Source: Clusia tigrina | Taxonomy: Eukaryota; Arthropoda; Insecta; Diptera; Clusiidae | Length of the DNA: 64,000 nt | Direction of reading: 5' to 3' | NCBI GenBank assembly: GCA_920105625.2 | Contig: OV050030.1 | Coordinates: 314,513,289-314,577,288, forward strand | In this document: piece after piece, positions 21,828 through 31,343 of the stretch | Layout: each line of letters opens with the position of its first letter | How positions within the stretch are numbered: the stretch's first letter is position 1 | Translations under genes and position numbers: made by a program | Notes under the pieces: generated by a model | What the model was told of the DNA's origin: nothing | Seen by the model: the letters and a program-made list of their open reading frames with translations, nothing else | Databases searched by the model: none

Positions 21828-23633
21828 CTATTTATCAAACCATTCCTTAACATTCTCTGTGTATATCTGCAGATTTGCAGTCGCAGTATTTAGATTTTTG
21901 TCAGATGCTAAGAGGATTGTGTCGTCAGCAAAGGTAGCAATTGTGGTATTCAGTTCTTTTGGAAGTAGTATATCTGAGGTAAATATGACATATAGCAGTG
22001 GTCCTAAAACACTCCCTTGAGGAACTCCAGCTGTTGTAAGATGAATAGACGAACACTCTTCATTATATTTGACGTAAAAGTAACGATCACTAAGATAACT
22101 TTCAACAATCAAATAGTAGTCAAGTGGCAGCATCGTCTTCAGTTTATGCAGCAGTCCTTTATGCCATACTTTGTCAAATGCTTTTGCAACGTCTAAGAAT
22201 ACAGCAACGCAGTACCGCTTATATTCTATGTCTGTTTCAATTTTGTTTGTTATACGGTGCATCTGTTGAATTGTTGAATGTAAAGTTGGATATTTTTTAA
22301 TTTGTAGTGATTTGTAAATTATACAGCCTTTGTAGTTAGCTGTGTGGTTTTCATTGCAGAGAGCGCATTTAATTTGCTGTTTCATATCGCTTTGGATATT
22401 ACATTTAATTGTGCTGTAGTTACCTGCACATTTGACACACACAGGGTCTTTAGTACAATAGTTTTTAGTGTGTCCATATTTTTGGCAATTTGTGCATTGT
22501 GGAATAGTTCTTTTTTGGTGTGGTGGTTCGAAATTTACTTTGCAGTGTAGAAGATGGGTTAAGGAATAGATGTCTTTGTTGTTATCGTTTGGTTTAAGTT
22601 CCAGAGAGAATAAAGGAAGTGGTTGTCTATTTTTTTGCAAGTTGTGAATTTTTAGTACTTCATGTCCTAACTCTGCCAGTTCAGCTATAATGTCGTCTTT
22701 TTCCGTTGAGTAATGCATATTTCGTAAAATTACCTTAAGTCCACGTTGTTCTTTTGGCTTAAATGTATAATATTTGGTTTCTTTTTGCTTAAGCAATTTT
22801 ATTATGCTTGTGTAATGCACAGATTCAGTCGGCTGTATTTTGACTTCGTTTTTGTTCAGAGCTTTCATCTCGTTATTTGTATTTGGTAGCTGAATTAGAA
22901 CTTTAGTTAGTGCATTAATATTTTCTACGTTTTGTATATATATGGGTGGTGGTTTTTGAGGATGCTTTGTTATTTGTTTCTGTATGGTTGAATTTGTTTT
23001 TGCCCCACTGTTATTTTGTTCATCAGTTCTGTCATTTAGTGTTAGTAGTTCGAACCTGTTTGGTGTATTTGGAGCGATTGACTTACTCAGCCTATATTCT
23101 TTTAGTGTTGCTTGTGTCGCGCTCAGTGGTTTGTTTTTCTGTCTTTTGTTGTTGCTATTTTGATCCGTTAATTTGTTTGGCGATTGCTTTTCGCGGTTTC
23201 GCTTTCGGCTACTCTCCGCTGAAGTTTTGTTAGTGTTTCTATTATTTGAGTTTTGTACTTGCGTGTTAATTGTTGCTGTTGTAATTGGTGTTGTTGTGTC
23301 AGTAGACATGATCATTGCGCTCGAATTTTGCATTCTACTTGTCGCTGTCGCGGCTAAGGTTACAGTACAAGCGCTTTGTGTTGTTGTTGTTCTTCCTAAT
23401 GTTGTGTTTGGTGGATAATGTTCCATAATAGTAGAGGGTGTCGCGCATTGGACACTCCAAGGTAGTGAAGCATTCGTAGTGGTGTCGTTTAGGAGAGCGG
23501 GAGAGCAGGACCTGGCTCTGCTCTCTGCTGCTTCGACTGGCAAATTGCCGCCGTTACCCTGTGTGGACACAAATGAGAAATATGCATTTCTATTTGTTAC
23601 TGTTTTTTGCTGGTGAGTGTCAGAGACACTCAT
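21828..23633 (-). CDS. 601-codon Jockey gag/RT fusion, open (unit 3)
   Basis: A single open frame. Residues 1-340 are the low-complexity Thr/Asn/Lys-rich ORF1 N-terminus and PRE_C2HC-type region. About 379-440 carry three Cys/His knuckles (C-T-N-C...C, C-V-K-C, C-A-L-C). About 460-601 carry RT palm motifs A (F-L-D-V-A-K-A-F-D), B (G-V-P-Q-G-S) and C (F-A-D-D). It ends at TAG 21828-21830, before the RT thumb. The fusion joins ORF1 to ORF2 across a deletion of endonuclease and RT fingers. An open frame in two of four copies may reflect chance or conversion rather than selection. Catalysis is doubtful because the N-terminal RT motifs and thumb are absent. Confidence 0.75.
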   Translation of the reverse strand: MSVSDTHQQKTVTNRNAYFSFVSTQGNGGNLPVEAAESRARSCSPALLNDTTTNASLPWSVQCATPSTIMEHYPPNTTLGRTTTTQSACTVTLAATATSRMQNSSAMIMSTDTTTPITTATINTQVQNSNNRNTNKTSAESSRKRNREKQSPNKLTDQNSNNKRQKNKPLSATQATLKEYRLSKSIAPNTPNRFELLTLNDRTDEQNNSGAKTNSTIQKQITKHPQKPPPIYIQNVENINALTKVLIQLPNTNNEMKALNKNEVKIQPTESVHYTSIIKLLKQKETKYYTFKPKEQRGLKVILRNMHYSTEKDDIIAELAELGHEVLKIHNLQKNRQPLPLFSLELKPNDNNKDIYSLTHLLHCKVNFEPPHQKRTIPQCTNCQKYGHTKNYCTKDPVCVKCAGNYSTIKCNIQSDMKQQIKCALCNENHTANYKGCIIYKSLQIKKYPTLHSTIQQMHRITNKIETDIEYKRYCVAVFLDVAKAFDKVWHKGLLHKLKTMLPLDYYLIVESYLSDRYFYVKYNEECSSIHLTTAGVPQGSVLGPLLYVIFTSDILLPKELNTTIATFADDTILLASDKNLNTATANLQIYTENVKEWFDK

Positions 23634-23747
23634 TTTAGTTATGTTGTTGTTTTTTGTTGTTTGTATTTCAATTGTGTATTTTTGTTTTCAAATTATTGTT
23701 AAATTGTTATTCGTACATTCTCCCGCACGTTGACGGCGTCAACAACC

Positions 23748-25399
23748 TTAAAAAGTTGTATCAAATTTTGTTTCGTCTTCTGGTTCTTGCATCCTATTCC
23801 GCGGTAATGGCTGCGGTAGACTGACATCATATTTATGCTTTTTTGATTGGATCTTCCAGATTGAATATATAATTACACCAACCGATAGGGTAAGCGCTAA
23901 ATACCCGACTGCAGAAAGGTGAACACCCATTGTTTGGACTTTGGACGGTAACTCCCAAACTCTTTCTGATCATTGGCCTTGAATGTTGCTGAGATTGGAT
24001 AATTGCATGTTGTAGTGTTCAATATTATTCGTGTAGTGTGATCGTTGCTGGCCTTGATCCATTTTGAGATTGTCAGTAGCATTGGCCAAGCTGAAATATG
24101 AGGTTTGTACTGAGCTTGAGAGAGTTTTATAGCCGTGAATTGCGATAAAACTGTGTTTCAGAACACAAGATGGTTGTAGCTTCAGCATTCCCGATCCTTC
24201 TAATGTTAATTACACGGCTTCACCATCACATACTGCACTCAAGCGAGTGACAAACTTCAAGGCGTAGATCCACTCGTTCTTATGATCCATTTGAATCCAG
24301 GTTGAATTGTTTTGAACTTCATGGTGGATGCAATCCCGTTGAGTATCATTGGCAAACAGTTTAACTTCACATGAACATACTTCAGACCCTCTGTTGTGTA
24401 TCAAATGGGTGTTGGCGCATAAGTATGTATATGGCTTCATCACTGTACAAGCCTCCAAATCAGCTAAACTCATGACAACGTATTGATCTCTGTGCGCGTT
24501 TATGGCTAGAAATCTGTTACAAGATTATATTGTAGTCATTGTGCCATTTATTATGTTAGGAATTGGTATCATCCGATACAGTCCGAATCTTTCCTCTGGA
24601 ATTAATGGCAATGAGATTCTAAAAATGGCATGCTTCTTTGTTAAACCGCCTTCTACCTTCATTAATTTGTACAGTTGCAGTGAGTCCTCTTGATTCACTG
24701 GTATTTGGAGGGATGTTGAAAGATGAGTTTTTATCTTGAGAATTTCTTCTTGTAGTTGAGTTGGTGATAGCAATAATGGGCTGATTTTGTTATGGTGTGT
24801 ATCTGTCATAACATTCAATATTGATGATTGGATTCTTTGCAAGTGAGATGTTATCATAATGAGTTGGAGGGTCAGAGTGATGAAATAATGAGTCAGCTTG
24901 GCTTGAAACTTTTCTCCTTCAATGTGATTTAAGGTTTTCATTATGTCATTGATTTGGTTGTCAAGATTATCGAATTTTGGTTTGACTTCTATTTGATCTT
25001 GTTTGATCACGTTGATAGTAGAATCAATCACTGATGTTTGGTTTTTGAGCAGGACTAATAGATGGCCTTCATTTTCTTTCACTTGCTGAATGGTTTTTGA
25101 CATTGATTCTGCATATTCTGAGTCCAAAACACCAAACAATGAGCTTGCAATATTTCCCACTATATCCACAGTACCTCTTTTAGATCGATGGGGAAACAAT
25201 ATCTTGTTATCCATTTGTAATTCAGCTTCAACATACTCGAAGTTCACAAGAGTATCATGGCAAGTAAATGGTGGCAGCTTCCGATGCCCTTGGATAAAGT
25301 CGTAAGTTCTGCCCAGTATGACTCTAGTTCGTAGTACACCACAAGTTTCCATTCTGACCTCTCGAAATGTGCTGAACCTATTCCTTCGAAGTAAATACC
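23748..25399 (-). pseudogene. Envelope-like gene, unit 3 (two extra stops)
   Basis: The ectodomain is divided into 24525-25352 (275 codons, cleavage-like site included), 24210-24473 and 23970-24188 by two private nonsense changes near 24525 and 24210. The anchor segment (23748-23930) and its preceding TGA (23970-23972) match the other units. This is the most decayed env copy. Confidence 0.7.
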
Positions 25400-27684
25400 C
25401 TATTCCGTGTTGAATTTGGTGTTAGCAATCTGCGAAAATCTTATTGGACCTCCCATGACAATTGGTATGATGAGTAATCCCAGCAGTACTGTTGTGAGTC
25501 CCGTAAGTCTTGTTTTTATTCGTTTTGTTGGTATTTCTACTTTTTCATCTTGATTCTCATGACTTGTTGGTTGGTCATGGATCCTATTATCATTTATGGG
25601 TCGTAGAGCTAATTTATGGACTGCACGTTTCCAAGTTCCAGTAGCTCTAACATCAGCCACTCGTACTGCTCCATCATCACCCTTATACGTCCTTGTTATC
25701 CTTCCTAGTGGCCATTGAAGAACTGCAACATTGTCTTCCTTAATTATTACTATGTCCCCTTGGTTGATGTTATTGTGCTGATGTGTCCATTTGGTTTTAG
25801 ATTGAAGCTCGCATAAATATTCGTGCGACCGTCGTTTCCAAAACTCATTTTTGATGTGGGATACGAGTTTCTACCTTCGCAGAATTCACTGCTGCTTCCC
25901 ACAGACCTCCGAAATGAGGGGCTCTTGGAGGAATAAAATTGAATTGTATTCCCTTTTTACCGCATTCTGTCTCAATTTTTGTTTTCCCTTCATCTGAATA
26001 TATTGATGTAGTCAGTTCCGTAAGCTTGTTTTTGGCGCCAACGAAATTTGTCGCGTTGTCACAATATAAGTTTAGACAATTTCCACGTCGGCCAATGAAA
26101 CGTTTCAGAGCGCCAATGAATGCTTCTGTCGTAAGATCGCTTACAAGTTCTAAATGGACAGCTTTAGTAACAAAACAGCAGAAAACGGATATGTAAGCCT
26201 TGTGTGGTCTTTTCCCTCTAATTTTGTAATGCACCCAGAATGGTATACAGTAGTCTACTCCAGAGTTAATGAATGGGCGTGCTGGTGTAACTCGTGTTGC
26301 TGGCAGGTTTCCCATTAATTGGTTCAGCAACTGAGGCCATGCCCTGGTGCATCGTATGCATTGCTGTACTGTTGATCTGGCCGATGATTTGCCTTTTATG
26401 GGCCAGTACCTTTGCCTTATTATGGCCAGCAAGTCTTGAGGTCCACAGTGTTTATTCTCGATGTGAGTCATCTCAAATAGTAGTTTTGCTAAGGGATCAT
26501 TATACGGAATGAGCATTTGATGTTTTGCTTCATAAGGTACCAGTGATGCTTCCAATCGTCCTTAAAATCTCAAAATATTTGCGTCATCCAAAAATGGTGA
26601 TAGGCTCTTCAATGTACTCGTCCCCTTGAGATCCTTGTGTTTCTTGAGGTACATGATGTCGTCATTGAAATCAGATATTTGCATAGCTTGAACAATGATT
26701 CTTAATGCATGATCTAATTCGATGGGAGTCAGCGCTATATCAGTTTTTCGTACGTCCTTGCTACATCTAGTGTTGCTTATGAAACGACAAATAAATCCTA
26801 CGATGCGTTGAAGAGTCCTGAAAGAGTTTCGGTGGTTGATTGTATACACCAGTTCTTCAGAGTCAATTGCTACCAAGGATGCTGGATTCGTTCGTTTTCT
26901 CTCGATGTTATTGGGAATGGCTAGCTGTGGAGCAAACTTGGGAGGCCATGCTGATTCTTTCCCATGTAGAAAAAATGGCCCGTAAAGCCACAGGTCACAT
27001 CTTGCAAATTCTCCTGGTGATAATCCTCGTGAAACAACGTCAGCTGGGTTATCCTTGGAGCTAACATGACGCCACTGTTCTGCTAATGTCAAACCTTGAA
27101 CAGTAGCTACCCTGTTGGCTACAAATGTTTGAAATGATGAGGAGGCTGAATTAATCCAAGACAGAACTATTTGTGAGTCTGTCCACAAAAAGGTGCGACA
27201 ATCCTTTAACCGTAAATCATTTTTTACCCTAGCTGCCAACTGTGAGAATAGTACTGCTGCGCATAGTTCCAAGCGAGGCAATGTTTGTAGCTTAAGTGGA
27301 GTTACGCGTGATTTGGCACATAACAACCTCACTACTACTCTTCCTTCTTTGAAGATAGATCTGATATAAATTGCTGCTCCGAAGGCCTTTTCTGATGCAT
27401 CGGAGAAGACGTGAAGTTGAATTGATGTTGGGATCTCACTTCTATGAATGTGTCGTGAGAATTTAAAGTTGTCCAATTCTTGCAATGCGCTTCGAAAACG
27501 CTCCCATCTTGTATGTAATTCTGCTGGTAGAGCTTCATCCCAACTAATTTTTAATTGCCATAATGCTTATATAAAGATTTTTGCTGTAATTACAACTGGA
27601 GCTAGAATGCCAAGAGGATCAAATAATCTCGCTACGTCTGAGGTGACAGACCGCTTGGAAATTCGTTTAACGGGGTTGAGATTC
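25400..27684 (-). pseudogene. BEL pol, unit 3 (integrase deletion)
   Basis: Pao/RNase H frame 26562-27485 begins inside the Pao region and ends at the same stop found in unit 1. Integrase frame 25845-26555 keeps the zinc finger and D,D,E core up to G-G-L-W-E-A-A but lacks 224 bp corresponding to 5052-5275 of unit 1. The core is thus joined directly to the DUF5641 side in a new frame. The deletion accounts for nearly all of this unit's shorter length. Confidence 0.85.
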
Positions 27685-28390
27685 ACCTTTACAGAATTGG
27701 TCAGTCTTTGGCAGCCATGTCAGGCCCAGGGTTTTTATTGAATCATTCTTGTCGTTAGTAAAATCCAAATTAACTTCCTGGTCACCTTGTGGAAAGTTCT
27801 GAAGGAGTTTAGGGTGATTTGCACACCATTTGCGTAGATTGAATCCATACCCATTCAACATAGTGATGAGTTGCCGTTGAGTTTCCATGGCGGTAATCAG
27901 ACTGTCTGATCCACCAAGACCATCGTCGACATAAAAGTTATCCTGAAGCATCTGAGCACCTAGTGGATACCGGATGGCGTTTTCTGATGACATTTGTTTG
28001 ACACATCTTGTGGCGAGGTATGGTGCCGATCTTGTCCCATATGTGACAGTGTTAAGTTCTTAACACTTCAGTGGTTTCTTAGGGTCGCTCCTCCATATGA
28101 TCAATTCATAATGGCGATCTTCAGAGTGGACCAGTATCTGCCGATACATTTTTTCAATGTCGGTGGTGAATACAAATTTCGGTAGACGGAAACGTAGCAG
28201 GATTGAAAATAGTTCGGATTGTATGGTTGGACCTATGTGCATTATGTCATTGAGTGAGCCTCCCGATGACTTTTTTGAAGATGCGTCAAATACCACCCGC
28301 AGTTTTGTTGTGCTGCTGTCAGGTTTAAGTACACAGTGGTGTGGGATGAAGTAATTAGGTGAGAGTATTTCATTGATGTTGAGGATAAAA
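27667..28390 (-). pseudogene. BEL reverse transcriptase (unit 3)
   Basis: Same arrangement as unit 2: fingers frame 28060-28296 and palm frame 27667-27993 in phase, split by TAA at 28060-28062. Y-V-D-D lies near 27930. Confidence 0.8.
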
Positions 28391-29484
28391 TTGATTCAGC
28401 TAGTTCGACTTCGTCCAGTTTCCATAGCCGTTCAATAAGTTGGTTTGTATCGACATCATCCTCACTGCAAATACCGCAAGTTTCTGACGCCATCTGAAGT
28501 TCTCCTATCCTTCCTGATAGTATCCAGCCAAACACTGTGTTTTGTAGTGTTGGAAGTTCGATTGCTAATCGTATCTGTCCAATTGACAATACTTGGTGAT
28601 AGAATTCCGCTCCTAATAAAACATCGATTTTGTCAGGACGGTTGAATACTGGATCCACTAAAGTGATGTTCTTCGGAATTGGCCATTTGGATATGTCAAA
28701 TGGTTTTGTCGGTTGCGGAGAAATTATATCTCCTAGAACGAACGCCTCCAGTCGAGTGGAAAAGCCGTTAATTCCTGACTGTAGTTCAAGGCTAACTCGA
28801 CGCTGTGCTCTCCGAGTTCCCTTGCCTATTCCTTGGATATTCATTGTTGTGGACTTCGTTGAAACTCCAAGTCTCTTGACAAGCCGTTCACTCACGATAT
28901 TGATCTGAGATCCGGAGTCCAGAATGGCTCTGCATTCAACTTCCTGCCCGTTGTTGCTGACTATTTTCACCATTGCAGTGCTGAGGAGCACATATCCCTG
29001 TTGCTTCGACTCCTTCGAAGCTACTAGTGCTGTGGACTGTTGAGGGTGTGGTTCATACTTGACCTGGTTTACGGCTGGTTCGCTGCGATATCCTTCAGAA
29101 TGTACTAATGTATTGTGACTGTGATTACACTTAGTACATTTTCTTGACATACAATCATTTGCCCAGTGTCCAGGCTTTAGACAATTAATGCATAGCTTAT
29201 GTGTTTTTAGGAACTGTAACCTCTTCTGAACAGAAAGTTTCAAAAAGCTTTGGCATGCAAACAGCGGATGTGTTTGGCTATTGCAACAAGCATTTCTTGA
29301 TTCCTTGTTTTGTGGCTATTACCGTTGTCAATGTTTTTGCCGTATGCTCTCTTTGGCCGATTGCCTCGAGAGACTGGAATCTCGTTTCAATAAACTTTAA
29401 GAATTGCCTTAGGGTAGGTAATTCCTTTGGCTTCTCCAATGACTGCTCATATGCAATCCGCGTGCCTTTGTCTAATTTCTTCAC
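28242..29484 (-). pseudogene. BEL zinc knuckles and protease (unit 3, frameshifted)
   Basis: A 2-bp deletion near 29286 (CAACAAGC where other units have CAAGACAAGC) breaks the frame at the first Cys cluster. It leaves 29278-29484 (gag C-terminal part) and 28242-29243 (333 codons with C-I-N-C-L-K-P-G-H knuckle and D-S-G-S protease). The deletion is private to this unit. Confidence 0.8.
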
Positions 29485-30628
29485 TAGGAGGTGGAGAATA
29501 ATTCGTGTCTAAACCAAGGTTTCTTAATGCCAGTAAGGTTTCCTGGGTTGTATCATGAAGTCCTTTTAGTGCTGCCGCTGATGGATAGTCTGTTGAGTGT
29601 TTGTTTTGCCCCAATAGTTTTTCCAACAGAGCTGAAGTTAGCAATCGCACATTGCTATATCGATCCTGGAGTGATTCCCATGCAGTTTGGTAGTTATTCT
29701 CAGTTAGAGTGAGGTGAACGATTAATTGTTCTGCTTCTCCGATCAAATTTGTTTTAAGATACCACATCTTCTGTATTGTTGGAAGTGGCCTTTTGTTGAT
29801 CATTTCATTGAATAGATCATAAAATTGTTGCCACTTCAGGTAATCTCCATCGAATTTTGGCAGTATTACCTTTGGCAAATGTTCGGCGTGTGACGCTCGA
29901 TTCGAAATTGCAGGAACGGTCACTCCCTTCTCTTGAAGCATAAGAATTCTGTTACTGACATGCATCTCTATGCTCAGGTATTCTTCAAAATTATAATCGT
30001 CAGAATTCATGTCATCTATAGAATCCAGTATAACATCATTAAATCTCCGGGCTGCATTCCAATGATGATCTATAAGGTTGGCCTTTGTAGTATAATATTG
30101 GCATGAATGGGGTGTGTCATCAGCCAATACATCGTCTAACATACGTTGCACGAGTGCAATAACTGTCTTTTGCTTGTGCACCATGTTAGGCATATTAGTC
30201 TTTTGAAGCCTCTTCTCTATGGGTTCTGCTGAACGAGTTAGGCCACTAACTCCTTGTGGTTGAGTTATGCCCTTCTCTGCAGGTTCCGTTGAGCAACTTG
30301 GGACACTAACTGCTTGTGGTTGAGTTATGCCCTTTGCTGTGAGTATTTGTTTGCTCTCCTTGATGTCTGTAAGGAAGTCTTGGTATCGGTTGCTCATTGA
30401 TGCGTATAGATCGTTCACAAAATATGGATGGTCATTAGCTGCCGTTGGATCCTTTCTAATTTGGATACGTTGGAAAGTTAACCATAGCTCCTCAATTTCT
30501 TTGGATTTCCTTTCAATATAGTCGAGTGTCTTCCGATCTTTCGGCGTCTTCTTATAGGATGCAATGGCCTTTTGGAGACCAATTGCATTGTCGTCCTGAT
30601 GACGGACGAGATCGTCGATACTTGTCAT
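29447..30628 (-). CDS. BEL gag (DUF1759), unit 3
   Basis: An open 393-codon frame closely matching unit 2 gag, with M-T-S-I at the start in place of M-T-T-I and a few other substitutions (A-E-Q-L-I-V-H for A-E-R-L-I-I-H). It contains the duplicated K-G-I-T-Q-P-Q segment and the DUF1759 region. Confidence 0.8.
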   Translation of the reverse strand: MTSIDDLVRHQDDNAIGLQKAIASYKKTPKDRKTLDYIERKSKEIEELWLTFQRIQIRKDPTAANDHPYFVNDLYASMSNRYQDFLTDIKESKQILTAKGITQPQAVSVPSCSTEPAEKGITQPQGVSGLTRSAEPIEKRLQKTNMPNMVHKQKTVIALVQRMLDDVLADDTPHSCQYYTTKANLIDHHWNAARRFNDVILDSIDDMNSDDYNFEEYLSIEMHVSNRILMLQEKGVTVPAISNRASHAEHLPKVILPKFDGDYLKWQQFYDLFNEMINKRPLPTIQKMWYLKTNLIGEAEQLIVHLTLTENNYQTAWESLQDRYSNVRLLTSALLEKLLGQNKHSTDYPSAAALKGLHDTTQETLLALRNLGLDTNYSPPPSEEIRQRHADCI

Positions 30629-30812
30629 TATTAACGCTCATACTATTGTGCTCTTGCTTCTTAAGTATCGTGTTTTGTAGCACCCTGTGTGTTCGAACTA
30701 AAACCGATTGATGAATTGTGATAAAACTGAATGCTCACACTGCTGTGCTTTTGCTGAATCAATTTTATATCCTGTATATCTATCGTCCTTCTATCACGTC
30801 GGGGTCACCAAA

Positions 30813-31343
30813 TGTAAATACAGCCTCGTTTGACTGTAGTGATGTATTTCTTATTGACGTCTCATACAGGTACTTCAACCAATATGAGACTAGGAATAAT
30901 AATTTGATTATTCAAGCACTTGAACCTGAACAATCCGTCGCTGAAATAAAAGACTCAGTTTTCTTGTTGCTAAAGAATCAAAGGGTGATTTGTTTATTGA
31001 AATTCATCGTCTTAAATAATAACTTATTGCTAACATTATCAATAATAATTAATAAGTACTAAAAGTAAATATCAGCAGAATATAACAGCAGCGCATAGCA
31101 GCATGTGCAAGTTCAATGAACATACGTTTCAATGCCACCCAAATGCTTATGTTGCATTTTTGGGAATGCACCTAATTCTTGTGCAGGTGTCATTTGAGCC
31201 ACAATGCTACTGCACGCGCAGACTGCATATTCCTTGTTGTTGTTGTGGATGCAAACGTACGGATACATACAAATATACTTTGCATATTAAACATTATGTT
31301 ACAGTTGAAGGTTGTGCGATTGATATTTATATGAATTCGTACA
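30813..31343 (-). repeat. Shared BEL LTR between units 3 and 4 (531 bp)
   Basis: Same TG...CA ends and length as the other LTRs. It is the last complete LTR of the array and functions positionally as 5' LTR of unit 3. Confidence 0.75.

Larger units (their letters stand above)
21145..23708 (-). mobile_element. Rearranged Jockey LINE in LTR (unit 3)
   Basis: Same insertion site, flanked by ATTCGTACA at 21136-21144 and 23709-23717. The fused ORF1-RT frame is open in this copy. Confidence 0.75.
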
